From Castor canadensis (Eukaryota; Chordata; Mammalia; Rodentia; Castoridae), in assembly GCF_047511655.1 (NCBI RefSeq), contig NC_133391.1:127690906-127754905 (forward strand): DNA of 64,000 bases, written 5' to 3'. Below are positions 34,862 to 46,898 of the stretch, piece by piece. A program made the position numbers and the translations under genes. Under the pieces are notes generated by a model, which saw only the letters and a list, made by a program, of their open reading frames with translations, did no database searches and was not told where the DNA came from. Numbering within the stretch: the stretch's first letter is position 1; each line of letters opens with the position of its first letter.

Positions 34862-35924
34862 GTACAAAGTAGAGAATGCTGTGAGGCTGAAGATTCTTCA
34901 GAAAAGTCCATCTTAACAAGTAGACTATTGAAAGAATCCCATTTACTTATTACCCAGAATACTTCTCTCTTAAGCCAATAGTGTTCATGGTACTACTACT
35001 GCTATCAGATGTGTAAGGGCATTTTTTACTTACATTTCTTTGTAGTAAGTAAGCTTTTGATTCTACTTAGGAATGGTTTCTTTTATGTTTGTTTCTGGTT
35101 ATAGTATCATTCTGACATCTAGAATAAATATAAAAGACAAATTCTGCATTCCTCAAACATTAAAAGAGATTCCATTATCAGATTCCAAAAGTTTTGGAAA
35201 CAAGTAGAACTTGGACTTTTCTTTTCTGCATGATCTCTTGAAGTCTTAATTTAATTTTGCTACAGACTCTTCCTTCATGTTCCACCCCTGCCCCTTCTTC
35301 CCCCAGGAATACAAACAGCTTAAAAAACCTACTCTAAATAAATCCAGATTATATTTTAAATAGCGTGGTTCATTAAAAAACATCAATGCGGTGATATTGA
35401 TTGATGGTTAATTAAGAACTAAATGACAGAAAATCTGTTAGTAAAAGTAAGAATGGAAAAGGATTATTTCCTTCATTTTTGTTGTTTTTTAACTTCAGAT
35501 ATCTAAGGCACAGCTAAGTTATGTGGTTAAACTCTTGAACCAGAAACATTTTTTTTTTGCATTTTAGAAGCAGCATATTAAGCTCATTATTGTGAAAACC
35601 AAAAGTAGGCTATATGGATGTAAGTAGAGATGCAGGAAGCCAGGAAGGATTTAGCTCTAAGTGTATACATAAGGTATGTATGATACCCTTTGATTACATT
35701 AAGAAGAACATTTTACTTTGAGTGTAAAATTTTTTTAAAAATAGGTTTGAAGTCTGTCTTGGAAAGATACATTTTCATAATAAAAAACTTGGAAGTGGCC
35801 AAAATAATAGCTATTTTAAAAATGAAATATGGTGGATAAGCTAATATTTTAATTCTGCTTCTCATGTATCTGCTCTTAAGGCTAGGGTTTTTTTTCCCAA
35901 AATTGTTTAGAGAGGCAGATCTTA
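34862..35924. other. Spacer between SMIM15 and NDUFAF2
   Basis: AT-rich, with no gene or clear repeat recognised. Confidence 0.45.
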
Positions 35925-36005
35925 AGGACTGGTGGTGTGGCTCAAGTGGTAGAATACCTGCTTTGTAAGTGTGAAGCCCTGATAAACCCCATTCCCACCA
36001 AATGT
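35925..36005 (+). repeat. ID SINE
   Basis: The segments 'ggtggtgtggctcaagtggt', 'agaatacctgctttgtaagt' and 'gataaaccccattcccacc' form an ID unit with little tail. Confidence 0.8.
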
Positions 36006-36608
36006 TTATATACATAATACAGAAATAAATAATAAATAGGGTAAATCTTGATTAGGCCAAGATTATAGATGATTTTTTATGTAGGTCATTTAGTCTGTTC
36101 AGGCAACCAGTTGCCCTACTCCATGCCATTGTGGAGGAAAGGAGCATGTATGGATTATAAACTTCATCCACACCCTCAAAATTGTCTTGACGGTGCATGC
36201 TCTACTATTAACAGTGGCTAGTACGACCATCCTACTGTAATATAAGGCACTTTCCCACAAAGATTCTAAGCTAAGATTTTCTTATTCTGCTTATGTAAAA
36301 AACAGGTATTTTGAAATGAAAACTAAAAATTAATGTAAATTCTGCTGTATGCTAAGATTACTTAAAAACAAACTACATGGCAAACATTGCAAAAGATAGA
36401 GATAGAATGCAATAATAAGCCAATAGGAATTTGGCAGAAACATTCTAGTGTGCTAAAACATTTACAATTTTCCCTATAATCCAGTATTTAAGAGCATCTT
36501 AATCTCAATTCATAACCCAATACTACAAACTATACCTCCTTTTATATTACCTACTGGCTAGTTCCTTTTATGTCTCTGATAAAATGTAGAGTCACTTTGT
36601 AATGTGAC

Positions 36609-36690
36609 AACTTTTTTTTTTGGCAGTACTGGAGTTTGAACTCAGATCACGCAGACACTCCATCATATGCACCACATCCCCAGCCCTACA
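36609..36690 (-). repeat. ID SINE, minus strand
   Basis: A T run, then 'ggagtttgaactcagatcac' and 'caccacatccccagccc': a partly deleted ID unit in reverse. Confidence 0.7.
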
Positions 36691-36929
36691 GTGTTTAACT
36701 TGGTATTAGCAGGGCTGCTGAAATACTGAATTATCATCTACGGGCTTTTTTGTCAATATGTTATGCTCATTTTGTCATTTGATCACTTATATAAATGCTT
36801 CATAAAAGTTACATTTTTCTATAGTATTTCTTTGGCAATTATAGTTTTTGCCTGCTATTAAGTAAAAAATTAAAATCAGTATGTGATTTTAAGAATTCAT
36901 GCTTAGCCAAGGATTTCCTTATATTTTTC

Positions 36930-36985
36930 AGAGCATAAAAATGTGCTTATTGAGCACCTGTTATATGCTGAACACTGAGAAAAAC
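36930..36985 (-). repeat. L2 LINE 3' end fragment, minus strand
   Basis: The text 'gcttattgagcacctgttat' followed by 'atgctgaacactga' is the conserved L2 3' end in reverse. Confidence 0.55.
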
Positions 36986-37473
36986 TATATTAAAATAATA
37001 ACAAAACTCAAAACGTTCACTCCAGGAGATATATATGACCTTTTAAATGTACTTTTGTATATAATTTGTGTGATCGATCTACATTTTTTTCCATATGAAG
37101 GCCACTGACTCTCAAATACTGCTTTTGAGAACTCATCCCTGTTTTCTTTTCCAAAGTAATTCTCGTTCTCATGGAATTCCAGTTATTCCATTTCTGTCTT
37201 TACTTTCCTCTCACATTTACAAGATGGATTATCTCTTACTAGTCCTAATTTTTCTCTTAAAACTCCAGCCACTGTTCTACCATAAGCTACTTTTGTGCCA
37301 CCTTATCATGATCTTTATGGTTTTTTTTCTTATCTAAATTTTCTTTATGTTTTATCCAAGTTCATGTTTGTTGTTAGTCTTTTGGAATCTTATAGGGTAC
37401 TTCTCCAGAAATAAGAACCTCTTCTTTTATATTTCATCATTTGAGAGCTCACTATTTACCCTTATTCTACAAA

Positions 37474-37496
37474 GTGTGTGTGTGTGTGTGTGTGTG
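37474..37496. repeat. (GT)n microsatellite
   Basis: An uninterrupted GT run near the 3' end of NDUFAF2. Confidence 0.95.
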
Positions 37497-37756
37497 ATTC
37501 CTAAGTGAGCCTAAGGATCCTGCATGTACTAAGCATTGATAGCTGCATGACATACCTCAAGTTAGTAATGTAAGGAAGGAAAACAATTTGAGCAAATTCA
37601 TAAACAGAATGAGGACTAAATCAAGTCTAGGATTTAAGTTTAAAAGCATTTACACTTCTACAGCTCATAATCTCACATTAGACATACTGAAGATGAACTC
37701 TTAAGCTTAATGAAATACATGGCTAGTGTACATTCAGAAAATACAAAGAAATTATT

Positions 37757-37762
37757 TTTATT
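37757..37762 (-). terminator. NDUFAF2: Candidate polyadenylation signal of NDUFAF2
   Basis: AATAAA on the minus strand (TTTATT on +) lies about 50 nt after the NDUFAF2 stop codon. This gives a very short 3' UTR, in line with the short mRNA I recall for human NDUFAF2. Confidence 0.6.
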
Positions 37763-37813
37763 TCTTAAAATAGTGATATCCATGTAAATGAAATGATTTT
37801 TAACATAGTTCAT

Positions 37814-38059
37814 TCACTGATTATGTCTCTTGCCATCTTGTGGCATCCAGGATCCTGGCTGAAAGGTTTTACCAGTGCTAGTAGGAGCCACTGAGGGTTC
37901 TTCCTTTCCAAAGAAGGGAGCAGAGGCATGCCCTTTGATCTCAGTTTGAATAGGTGGAAGCAAAAGTTCTCCCTTGGTCTCTTCACTGAGGAGTTTTTCA
38001 TCAAAATCTTTGCTTTTTATTTTCATTTCTTCTCTATATTTTTCATTCTTCAGTATTTC
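37814..38059 (-). CDS. NDUFAF2: NDUFAF2 last coding exon (C-terminal 81 residues)
   Basis: The exon encodes the C-terminus of NDUFAF2 (B17.2L, mimitin), a mitochondrial chaperone-like factor for late assembly of respiratory complex I and a paralogue of the structural subunit NDUFA12. The residues run from EILKNEKYREE through GHASAPFFGKEEPSVAP and STGKTFQPGSWMP to the end HNQ, which I recognise from the human protein's tail. The full protein is about 169 residues, so this is roughly the last half. The exon starts right after a good acceptor on the minus strand (a T-rich tract, then TGCAG with AG at 38,061-38,060) and ends at TGA 37,816-37,814. The GTG-CAG codons upstream in frame are intron. 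Compared with my memory of the human tail it is about two residues shorter, in the acidic/basic middle. The earlier exons lie beyond the window. NDUFAF2 converges on SMIM15. Confidence 0.95.
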   Translation of the reverse strand, partial: EILKNEKYREEMKIKSKDFDEKLLSEETKGELLLPPIQTEIKGHASAPFFGKEEPSVAPTSTGKTFQPGSWMPQDGKRHNQ

Positions 38060-38805
38060 CTGCACAAATAAATAAATAGAACAAATTATTAAATTTTTAG
38101 TCTAAAAAAGGTTTTATGAAAGTAAAAGTAAAAATATGTACATGATAACTTGCTTTACATTTAAATGTAGGTAATGTACAGTATAAGTTAGAAAATATTT
38201 GATTATATATTAGTGTAAAAATGTTCCTCATTTTGTTACACTAGAACGACAGAATAGAAATATTTACTACTCCAAAGTGAAAGAAACTATTTGAGAAGAA
38301 ATATTACACAAGAGCATTAGATCACTCTATGAAAGATTTTCTAGGCTTAACAACATATTTTGCCTTAAAGCTCATCATCAGTGATCACTTTTCCAATGCA
38401 GAGGAAGACCCTGGGATAGTCTCAGAAAGGTTCTCCTGCCTGCCACTCTGTTCCACTATGGGAATTAAGGCGCAAATGCTAATGCCACTCTCCCATGTGC
38501 CAGATCCAAGCCTTACAGATTTCCCTTTATCTAGAATGTCTGATGGAGGAGGAGAAGAATGAAATCAAGAGTTCAGCATGCCATAGAAACTAGTTCCAGA
38601 GAGGCATTTTGCTACTGGAAATGCTTTCTCAAAGTAGTGCAAATAATTTATTCAGTGAGGTTGTTTTTCAGATTTGCTCTTCTGTCTAGGAACTGTACTA
38701 AAGATGACAATGAATCTATTTTATTACTGTATTTAATTGAATACAAGACTGCCACTTTTAAGTGCATTTTTTTTTAGCATGCCACTAAAAAAAAAAGGCA
38801 ATTAA

Positions 38806-38915
38806 TGGCTGTGGAGTGGCTCAAGTGGTAGAGTGCCTGCCTAGCAAGTGTGAGGTCCTGAGTTCAAACCCCAATACCACTTAAAAAGATAAATAAAATT
38901 ATATAAGTCATCTTT
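38806..38915 (+). repeat. ID SINE with 16-bp target duplication
   Basis: A well-preserved ID unit: 'gtggagtggctcaagtggta', 'gagtgcctgcctagcaagtg', 'gagttcaaaccccaatacca'. The flanks AAAAAAAGGCAATTAA at 38,790-38,805 and 38,916-38,931 are identical, a clean target-site duplication, so the insertion is fairly young. It is about 750 bp inside the NDUFAF2 intron. Confidence 0.92.
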
Positions 38916-39659
38916 AAAAAAAGGCAATTAAATTCCTTCAGGTTCTGGAGTAAGATGGTGAATAGTCATTGAACTCAGAGTGGGAAGAGTCATGGCAACA
39001 AAGAAATTATATTCTAAGGACAGAAAAGCACCAGGAATCAAGAAAGGTGGATGGACAAGCTAAAAAGCACAGAGAAGCAGAAAGGCAACTCAGAGAAAGT
39101 TACAAAGCAGTTCAGAATTCCAACCCTGGCTTCCGTGGGGGACAGAACCCAACTCCATAAGCATGTGTAAGCCTGGAGAGTGCAGTTCAAGCCACAGAAA
39201 CACAGTTCTTACAAGCTTTAAATCCTGTATGGGGATTTGGTCTGAAAGTGACTTCTGCATGACAACCTAGCTTTAGACAAGAAGTCCATTGCTTTATCTG
39301 TCATCTTTCAGAGAAATAACCAAAAGGCATCTTCATAAGGAGCCTATAGTTAGGGACTAAACTACTCTGGGGATTAGAAAAAGGTGTAACAATTAAAATC
39401 TAGGGCTCCTGGGGGGAAATCCTACTGTATTGAGTAGGTGAGACAACCACAAGAGAGTAGTGTAGAAGGGGGATTTGGCCCTGAACCCCTGAGAAATTCA
39501 AGTAATGGAGAGCAGGCTGTGAAGGGCACAGTGGTTAGTGGCCTGATCATCTGTAGCAAGGAGCAAGACTAGGGCCAGATCTGAGAGCACCAAGACTGAG
39601 ACTGATGGGTTGCTCAGTTTCTGTGTCCCTCTGCCCCTAGGATAGAATTCAATGGGCTG

Positions 39660-40336
39660 AAGTTATGGAAACAGCCAAGATGCCCCACCACTGACGAATG
39701 GATTAAGAAAATGTGGTATCTATACACAATGGAATTCTATGCAGCCATGAAGAAGAACGAAATGTTATTCGCTGGTAAATGGATGGAATTGGAGAACATC
39801 ATTCTGAGTGAGGTTAGCCTGGCCCAAAAGACCAAAAATCGTATGTTCTCCCTCATATGTGGACATTAGATCAAGGGCAAACACAACAATGGGATTGGAC
39901 TTTGAGCACATGATAAAAGCTTTAGCACACAAGGGAGGGGTGAGGATAGGTAAGACACCTAAAAAATTAGTTAGCATTTGTTGCCCTTAACGCAGAGAAA
40001 CTAAAGCAGATACCTTAAAAGCAACTGAGGCCAATAGGAGAAGGGGACCAGGAACTAGAGAAAAGGTGAGATCAAAAAGAATTAACCTAGAAGGTAACAC
40101 ACACAGGAAATTAATGTGAGTAAACTCCCTGTATAGCTATCCTTATCTCAACCAACAAAACCCTTGTTCCTTCCTATTATGGCTTATACTCTCTCTACAA
40201 CAAAATTAGAAATAAGGGCAAAATAGTTTCTGCTGGGTATTGAGGGGGTGGGGGGTAAAGGGAGGGGGTGGGGGCAGGGGGGAGAAATGACCCAAGCCTT
40301 GTATGCACATATGAATAATAAAAGGAAAAAAAAAAA
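39660..40336 (+). mobile_element. 5'-truncated L1 with target duplication
   Basis: It contains the last part of ORF2 (from 'aagttatggaaacagccaag' on) and the complete 3' UTR, ending 'gtatgcacatatgaataata' and an A tail. The flanks GAATTCAATGGGCTG (39,645-39,659) and GAACTTAATGGGCTG (40,337-40,351) form a 15-bp target duplication with two differences. The 3' UTR lacks part of the G-rich repeat present in the copies at 20,694 and 46,899. The coding part is far too short to be active. Confidence 0.92.
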
Positions 40337-40631
40337 GAACTTAATGGGCTGTTTGCTTCACTGGCTCACTGAGGCATCAGGGGATACTCCATGGCTTAGA
40401 CATTTGCCATGCCACTGGTGCACAGACTTGAGGACCTCTGGAGCAAGTTAATATCTTCCTGACCCACATTCTGCTAAAGCTCAAAGGAGCAGTGCCATCG
40501 TGTGCACATTAAAAAAAAAAAATCATGGAGTGAATACAGCCAGTCTGGCTTAGTGGGAAATTCAGGGCAGGACTCAGCCTATATAATCACCAACCTGTCT
40601 TAGCCAGGAGGAATTTTTTTATTTTCTATTA

Positions 40632-40965
40632 TCATTATTGTTATTATTTTCAGTGCTGGGTGTTGAACTGAGTGCACTGCAATTGCTAGGCAAGTGTGCT
40701 ACCACTTGAACCACACCATAAGTCTTTTTTACATTGGTTATTCTTGAGATAAAGTCTTGCTTTATGCCTGGGCTGGCTTGGACTGTGACCTTCCTATTTG
40801 TGCTTCCCTACACAGGTAGAATGACAGTCACAACCACTGTATCCAGCCAATGGTTGAGATGGGGTGTTGGGGACTTTTTGCCTGGGCTAGCCTCAAACCT
40901 CAATCCTCTTGATCTCTGCCACCCAAGTAGTTAGGATTACAGGCTTGAGCCATAGTTTCTGGTAG
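40632..40965 (-). repeat. Trimeric B1-B1-ID SINE, minus strand
   Basis: On + the order is an ID unit ('gggtgttgaactgagtgcac', 'accacttgaaccacacca'), a B1 unit ('gataaagtcttgctttatgc'), and a second B1 unit ('aagtagttaggattacaggc', 'ttgagccatag'). Confidence 0.82.
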
Positions 40966-41380
40966 CTAGGAAGAATTTTCTGAGTTGTTTCTCTTTTTCA
41001 TTTCTCATTATGTCTTTTATCTAATTTTATTCTTTAATTAGATTTTGTTTTTTCTTCTTTTTCATTTTTTCTTCATATTGCTGTTTCTTTTTCTGTTTCC
41101 CTGCCCCTCTTTAAATTTTTTATTGTTGATTTTACTTTTATTAACTTTTAACTTTTCAGTTTATTTTATATTAATTTGACCCTTCCTTTCCTATGGCTAT
41201 TGGTGGTGTGGTTGTTTTTGTTTTTACTGTGTTTCTGTATCTAATTTGTTTCTGTTTTGTTGTTACTGTGTTTGTTTTCTCCTCTCTGAAAGGTACTGGA
41301 GATCAAGGTCTCAAGAGAAAGCTGCTCACCAAGAAGACCCTTATATTAATGTAGAAGAGAGAGCAATCACAATAGATGCA
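40966..41380. other. T-rich intron sequence
   Basis: A strongly T-rich block (about 40,985-41,280) without a gene. It may be the diverged 5' part of the following L1, but I cannot show this. Confidence 0.4.
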
Positions 41381-42849
41381 TAAATTTCAACATAGTAATA
41401 TGAGAATTACGAAACAAAAAAAAAAAAAACAAGGCAAGATGACTCCTCTGAAAGAACTTTCTCAGTTACTTTCTTCAATAATTGAGTCAAAAGATATTGA
41501 AATGGATGAAATGTAGGACATAGAATTCAAAAATTACTTTAAAAAATCAGTGAATTCAAAGTAGATATACAGCTGATTGAGTTAAGAAAGACAATACAGA
41601 ATATGAAAGAACAACTCAATAAAACGAGAGGTTATGAAAAAGTCAAACAGAAATCACAGAAATGAAATGCTCCATAAGTCAAATAACAAAACTCTATTGA
41701 AAACCTTTCCAATAGACTAGACCAAGTAGAAGAGAGAATATCAAGGCTTAAAGACAAGGTTGATGAAATATCACATTCAGATAGTAATAAATGGTAAAAA
41801 TTATGAACAGGACAAACAAGACATAATGTGACAAGATTAAGAGACCAAACCTATGGATAATTGGTACAGAGAAAGGAGCTGAGGTACAAGCTAAAGGTTT
41901 TAACTGAAAACCTATTCAATGAAATAATAGTAAAGAATATCCAATTTTTTAAAAAAGATACATCCAGATACATGAAGCATTTAGAACTCCAAAAAGACAT
42001 GACCATAAAAGAACTTCTCCACATCATATTATAGTTAAACTGCTAAAAGTACAAAACAAAGAATATTGAAAGCTGCACAGGAGAAGCTCCAAGTCACTTA
42101 TAAATGCAAACCCATCAGAATAACAGTAGATTTCTCAGTGGAAATTCTAATGGACAGGAGGGCCTGGAAGAATGTATTTGAACATTTGAAAGAAAATAAC
42201 TGCCAACCTAGATTGTTATTTCCAGCAAAATTATCCTTCAGAATCAAGGAATAAAAAAAGACCTTCCAAGATAACCATAAACTAAAGGAATTCATGATCA
42301 CTAAACCAGCATTACAGATGTACTTGAAGAAATCTTACACACAGAATAGGAAGCAAGATAAGCACAATCATGAGCATACAGAAAGAATGTCACTAGAAGA
42401 GTATACAAGCAAATGAAAATTAGGAAAGAATCAAATATGATTAATTCACATCAAACTTCTAAGATGAATAAAGGAGGAAGAAATTAACATGTATTCAAAA
42501 TAACAAGAAGAAAAACAACAGAATGACAAGAACTAGTACATATATTTCAATAATAACCTTGAATGTAATTGGTCTTAATACTAGAATTAAGAGACAGACT
42601 GGCTGGTTGGATTAAAAAAGAAACACAACCCAATAATTTGCTACCTGCAAGAAACCCAACAATTTGCTCCTGGCAAAGGTAGATTGAAAGTGAAAAAATG
42701 GAAAATGATATTCCAAGCAAATGGAACCCAAATGCAAGAAACTATAGCTATATCTGAGCAAACAGACTTCAAGCTAAAATTGTTAAGAAGAGACAAAGGT
42801 CACTGCATATTGGCACAGGGAATATTCCATCAAGAAGATATAATAATTG

Positions 42850-42855
<6 letters not shown>

Positions 42856-42899
<44 letters not shown>
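42856..42899. repeat. (TA)n microsatellite
   Basis: Twenty-two TA units inside L1 ORF2 sequence. Confidence 0.95.
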
Positions 42900-42900
<1 letters not shown>

Positions 42901-43589
42901 CTGCAGGACATAAAGGGAGAGAGGGAGAGAGAGACAGAGACGTCAATACAATAGTGGGTGACTTCAATATCCTACTCTTTTCAATAGATAAATCCAGACC
43001 CCACCCCTACCCAAAAAAATAAATAATGAAAAAGTTAAATTACACTATAGATCATATACACTTACCAGACATTATAGAATATTGCAGCTAACATAAGCAG
43101 AATACACATTCTTTTTATCAGCATGTGGAACTTTTTCCAAAATAGATCATATTTTACACCATAAAGCAAGTCCTCACAAATTCAAAAACATTAAAATAAT
43201 TTCTTATTTTTTATCAGGTCATAATGGAATGGAAGTAGAAATCAACAAGAGAAACTATATAAACATGGAGCTTGAACACTATACTTTTGAACAAATAGTC
43301 ATTGAAGAAAATGAAAATGGAAACCAAACATACCAAAACTTGTGGAATACAGGGAAAGCAGTTCTGTAAGAGAAGCTTGTAGGTGTAGGAGTTTACATTA
43401 AAAACAAAACAAAACAAAGCCAGAAAGATCTCAGAAACTTAATAATGCATCTCAAGGTCTTAGAAAAACAGGAACAAACCAATATAATAGTGATCAGAGT
43501 AGAAATAAGTGAAACAGAGAAAAACCAATGAAACAAAAAGTTGGTTATTTGAAAAGATAAGCCAAACTGACAAACCCTGAGCCAAACAC

Positions 43590-43652
43590 AGAGAGAAGGA
43601 AAGGGAGAGGGAGGGAAGGAGAGAGAGGGGGAGAGGGAAAGGGAGAGGGAAA

Positions 43653-43723
<71 letters not shown>

Positions 43724-43743
43724 AAGAGAAGAGAGAAAAGAGA
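43590..43743 (+). repeat. 154-nt homopurine (GA)n tract
   Basis: Every base from 43,590 to 43,743 is A or G. The core at about 43,657-43,719 is perfect GA. It lies at the point of L1 ORF2 that normally holds a short AAAGAGAG-like stretch, from which it presumably expanded. Confidence 0.95.
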
Positions 43744-44946
43744 TGGCAAAATTAGAGATCAAAATGGGGATATTAAAACATACCACTAAAATTTATAGGC
43801 TCATTAGAGAATATCTTAAAAAATTATATGCCAATACATTGGAATACTGTGAATAAATGGACAAATTTATAGACACACATGACCTGCCAAAATTAAACAA
43901 AGGGATAACAAGTAATGAAACAGTAATAAAAAGTCTCCCAACAAAGAAAACCCCAGGAATAGAGGTATTTATAGCTGAATTCTACCAGGCTTTTAAAGAA
44001 GAACGAACAGCAAAGCTCCTTAAGCTGTTCCATATTATAAAAGAGAAAGAAGCCTTCTAAATTCATTCTATAAAGCAAGTATTACCTTGGTATCAAAATC
44101 AGACAAGGACAATAATATAAACAAAGCTATAGGCCAATATGCTTGATGAACATAGGTACAAAAATCCTCAATAGAACACTTACAAATTGAATTCAACAAT
44201 CATTGGAAAGACCATGAAAGAGTTTGTTTCATTCCAGAGATGCAATGATGGCCCAACATATACAAATTGGTAAGTATAATAAAGCACAGAAATCAAATCA
44301 ATGTTAAAAATCACATGGTCATCTCAGTATGTGCAGAAAAAAGTCTTTGATAAAAATCCAACATCCTTTCATAAAGAACCTGAACAAATTACTTACAGAA
44401 GACTCATACCTCAACATAGTAAAGACTATACATGACAAACCTATAACCAATATCAACCAAAACTGAAATTATTTTCTCTAAAATCAGGAATAAGGGTGCC
44501 TGCTCTTACCACTCTTATTCAGTGTAGCACTTGAAGTATTAGCCAGAGCAATAAGGGAAGAGAAAGAAATATAAGGGATACAAAATAGTAAAGGAGGAAG
44601 TCAAATTATTCCTGTTTGCAGAAGATAAGACTCTAAACTCAGAAAACCCTGAAGACTCCACCAAAAGACACTTAGAACTAATAAACTCAGCAAAGTGGTA
44701 GGATAAAAAAATTACCATGCAAAAATCAGTAGCTTTCCTATATATCAATAATGAAAACATTTCAAAAAGAAATCAGGAAACCAACTCCATTCAAAATAGC
44801 CACAAACAAACAAAAAACACTTATCATACCTAGAAATAAATAAGTAGGTGAAAGACCTCTACAATGCAAACTACAAAACACTGAAAAAACTGAAGACACT
44901 AGAAGATAAAGACTGCCTATATTCATGGATTGGTAGAACTAATACT

Positions 44947-45170
44947 CTTTTTTTTTTTTTTTTGTGGTATGAGGGTTTGAACTCAATGGCTCCTGCTTGC
45001 TAAACAGATTCTTTACTGCTTGAGCCACTCTACCAGTTATTTTTCGTGCTGGGTATTTTCAAGATAGTCTCTCAAACTACTTATCTGGGCTGGCTTTGAT
45101 CTGCTATCCTCCTGATCTCTGCCTTCTGAGTAGCTAGGATTATAGGCATGAGCCACAGTGTCTGGCTCTG
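44947..45170 (-). repeat. Composite B1-ID dimeric SINE, minus strand
   Basis: A T run, an ID unit ('agggtttgaactcaatggct', 'ctgcttgagccactctacca') and a B1 unit ('ctgagtagctaggattatag', 'catgagccacagtgtctgg'). The flanks AACTAATACT (44,937-44,946) and AACTAATATC (45,171-45,180) are a degenerate target duplication. It is inserted in the old L1. Confidence 0.88.
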
Positions 45171-45879
45171 AACTAATATCCTTAAAATGGCCTTATTACC
45201 AAAAGTGATCTACATATTCATTGCAATCCCCATAAAAATTCCAATGACATTCTCTGCAGGGGTAGAAAAAAAAATTTTATAATTCACATGAAAACACAAA
45301 AGACCCCGAATAGCCAATGTAATCCTAAGCAAAATCAGCAGAGCTGGAGGCATCACAATACCTCATTTCAAAATATATTACAGAGCCAAAATAACAAAAC
45401 ATCAATGTATTAGCATATAAAAACCCAGATAGACCAAGGTAATAGAATAGAGGACCCAGAAGGAAATCCATGTATTTATAACCAACTTATTCTTGACAAA
45501 AGTGTCAAAAACATACTTTGGAAAAAAGACAGCCTCTTCAACAAATGGTGCTGGGAAAATTGGATATCCGTATGTGGAAGAATGTAACTAGATCCCTATC
45601 TCTGAATGCAAAATGGATCAAAGACCTTACCTTAAGACCTGAAACTTTGAAAGTACAAGAGGAAAACAGGGGGAAACACTGTGCTGCAGGCAACAATTTT
45701 CTGTATTGGATTCCAATAGGTAAGGAAATAATAGCAAGAATTAACATATGGGATGGCATCACATTAAAAAGCTTCTACACAGCAAATGAAATAATACAGT
45801 AAAGAGACAACCTAAGAATGGGAGAAAATCTTTGCCAGCTATTCATCTGACAAAGGATTAATATCCAGAATACATAATG

Positions 45880-45974
45880 GGGACTGGAGGAGTGGCTCAA
45901 GGGTAGAGCAACCTGCCTAGCAAGTGTGAGGCCCTGAGTTCAAACCCTAGTACCACCAAAAAAAAAAGAGGTTA
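45880..45974 (+). repeat. ID SINE with 15-bp target duplication
   Basis: The segments 'actggaggagtggctcaagg', 'gcctagcaagtgtgaggccc' and 'gagttcaaaccctagtac' are an ID unit with an A tail. The flanks CCAGAATACATAATG at 45,865-45,879 and 45,975-45,989 are identical. It sits inside the old L1. Confidence 0.93.
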
Positions 45975-46898
45975 CCAGAATACATAATGAATTCAAAAAA
46001 TTAAACACTAAAAGAATAATCCAATCAATAAATGGGCAAATGAATTAAACACTTCTCAAAAGAAGATGTGCAAATGGCCAATTAGTATATGGCAAGTTGC
46101 TCAACATATTCAGACATCAGGAAAATGAAAATCAAAGCTACATTGAAGACTCCATCTCACTCCAGTCAGAATACCTATCAAGAAAACAAAAAACACATTT
46201 TGGTGAGGATGGGTATGAGGGGAGATGCTATGGAAAAACAGTATGAGAGTCCTGAAAAAAATTAAAAATAGAACTACCTTATGATGCAGCTAAACTGATC
46301 CTTATTATATACTCAAAAGAATCAAAGTCAGCTTACTATAGAGATAAATGCATACCCATGTTTACTGCAGCACTATACATAGCCCAAGTTATGGAATCAG
46401 CCTAGGTACCATCTACGGAAGAATGAAAAAAGAAAATATGACATATATACACAATGGAATATAAGTCAGCCATAAAGAACAAAACTGTCATCTTCAGGAA
46501 AATAGATAGATCTAGAAGTCATGATATGAAGCAAAGTAATCCAGATAGAAAAAGACAAGCATTGCATGTTTCTGCTCATGTGTGGATGCTAGACTTAGAA
46601 AGAAAATAAAAAGATGTTCTAAAAGTTAGTAGAAGGACTACTAGAAAGGGTGAGGTGACAGGGGATGGGGTAGTACTGGGAGGGGAGGGAGGAGAGACAA
46701 GTGGGTAAGAGGGAAAAGGGATGTTGGAAAAAACCAAAGCATGATATATGCATATATGGAAATGTCACAGTGAAGCCCATTAATATGGATAATATGCATT
46801 AAAATTATAATAGCAATAAAGTAAAACATAAATTCATTCACATTCTTGATTTCAGGGATGCTAAAATTAAGATGTGTACCTTAAAAACATGTAATATC

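Larger units (their letters stand above)
41381..46850 (+). mobile_element. Old, near-full-length L1M-type LINE-1
   Basis: An ORF1-like part (about 41,410-42,350, including 'caaacccatcagaataacag' and 'tggacaggagggcctggaag') is followed by ORF2-like sequence (about 42,550-46,580) and a 3' UTR with G-rich and A-rich ends (46,600-46,850). All frames are broken; the longest coding stretches are about 70-110 codons. It has been interrupted by an expanded TA repeat (42,856), a GA tract (43,590), a SINE at 44,947 and an ID element at 45,880. It is dead, with no chance of mobility. Confidence 0.75.

Noticed and set aside
38060-38065. Two extra N-terminal codons of the NDUFAF2 exon frame
   Set aside because: They are the last bases of the intron (GTGCAG), including the acceptor AG.
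39765-39990. Paired 60-70-codon frames repeated at 47,882-48,107
   Set aside because: They are translations of the L1 3' end in both directions, present wherever this L1 copy occurs. They are not separate genes.
42684-43022. A 112-codon frame with an Ile-Tyr repeat
   Set aside because: It is decayed L1 ORF2 sequence with an expanded TA microsatellite.
43393-43786. Minus-strand frames with long Ser-Leu repeats
   Set aside because: They are the translation of the (GA)n tract on its CT strand plus decayed L1 sequence.
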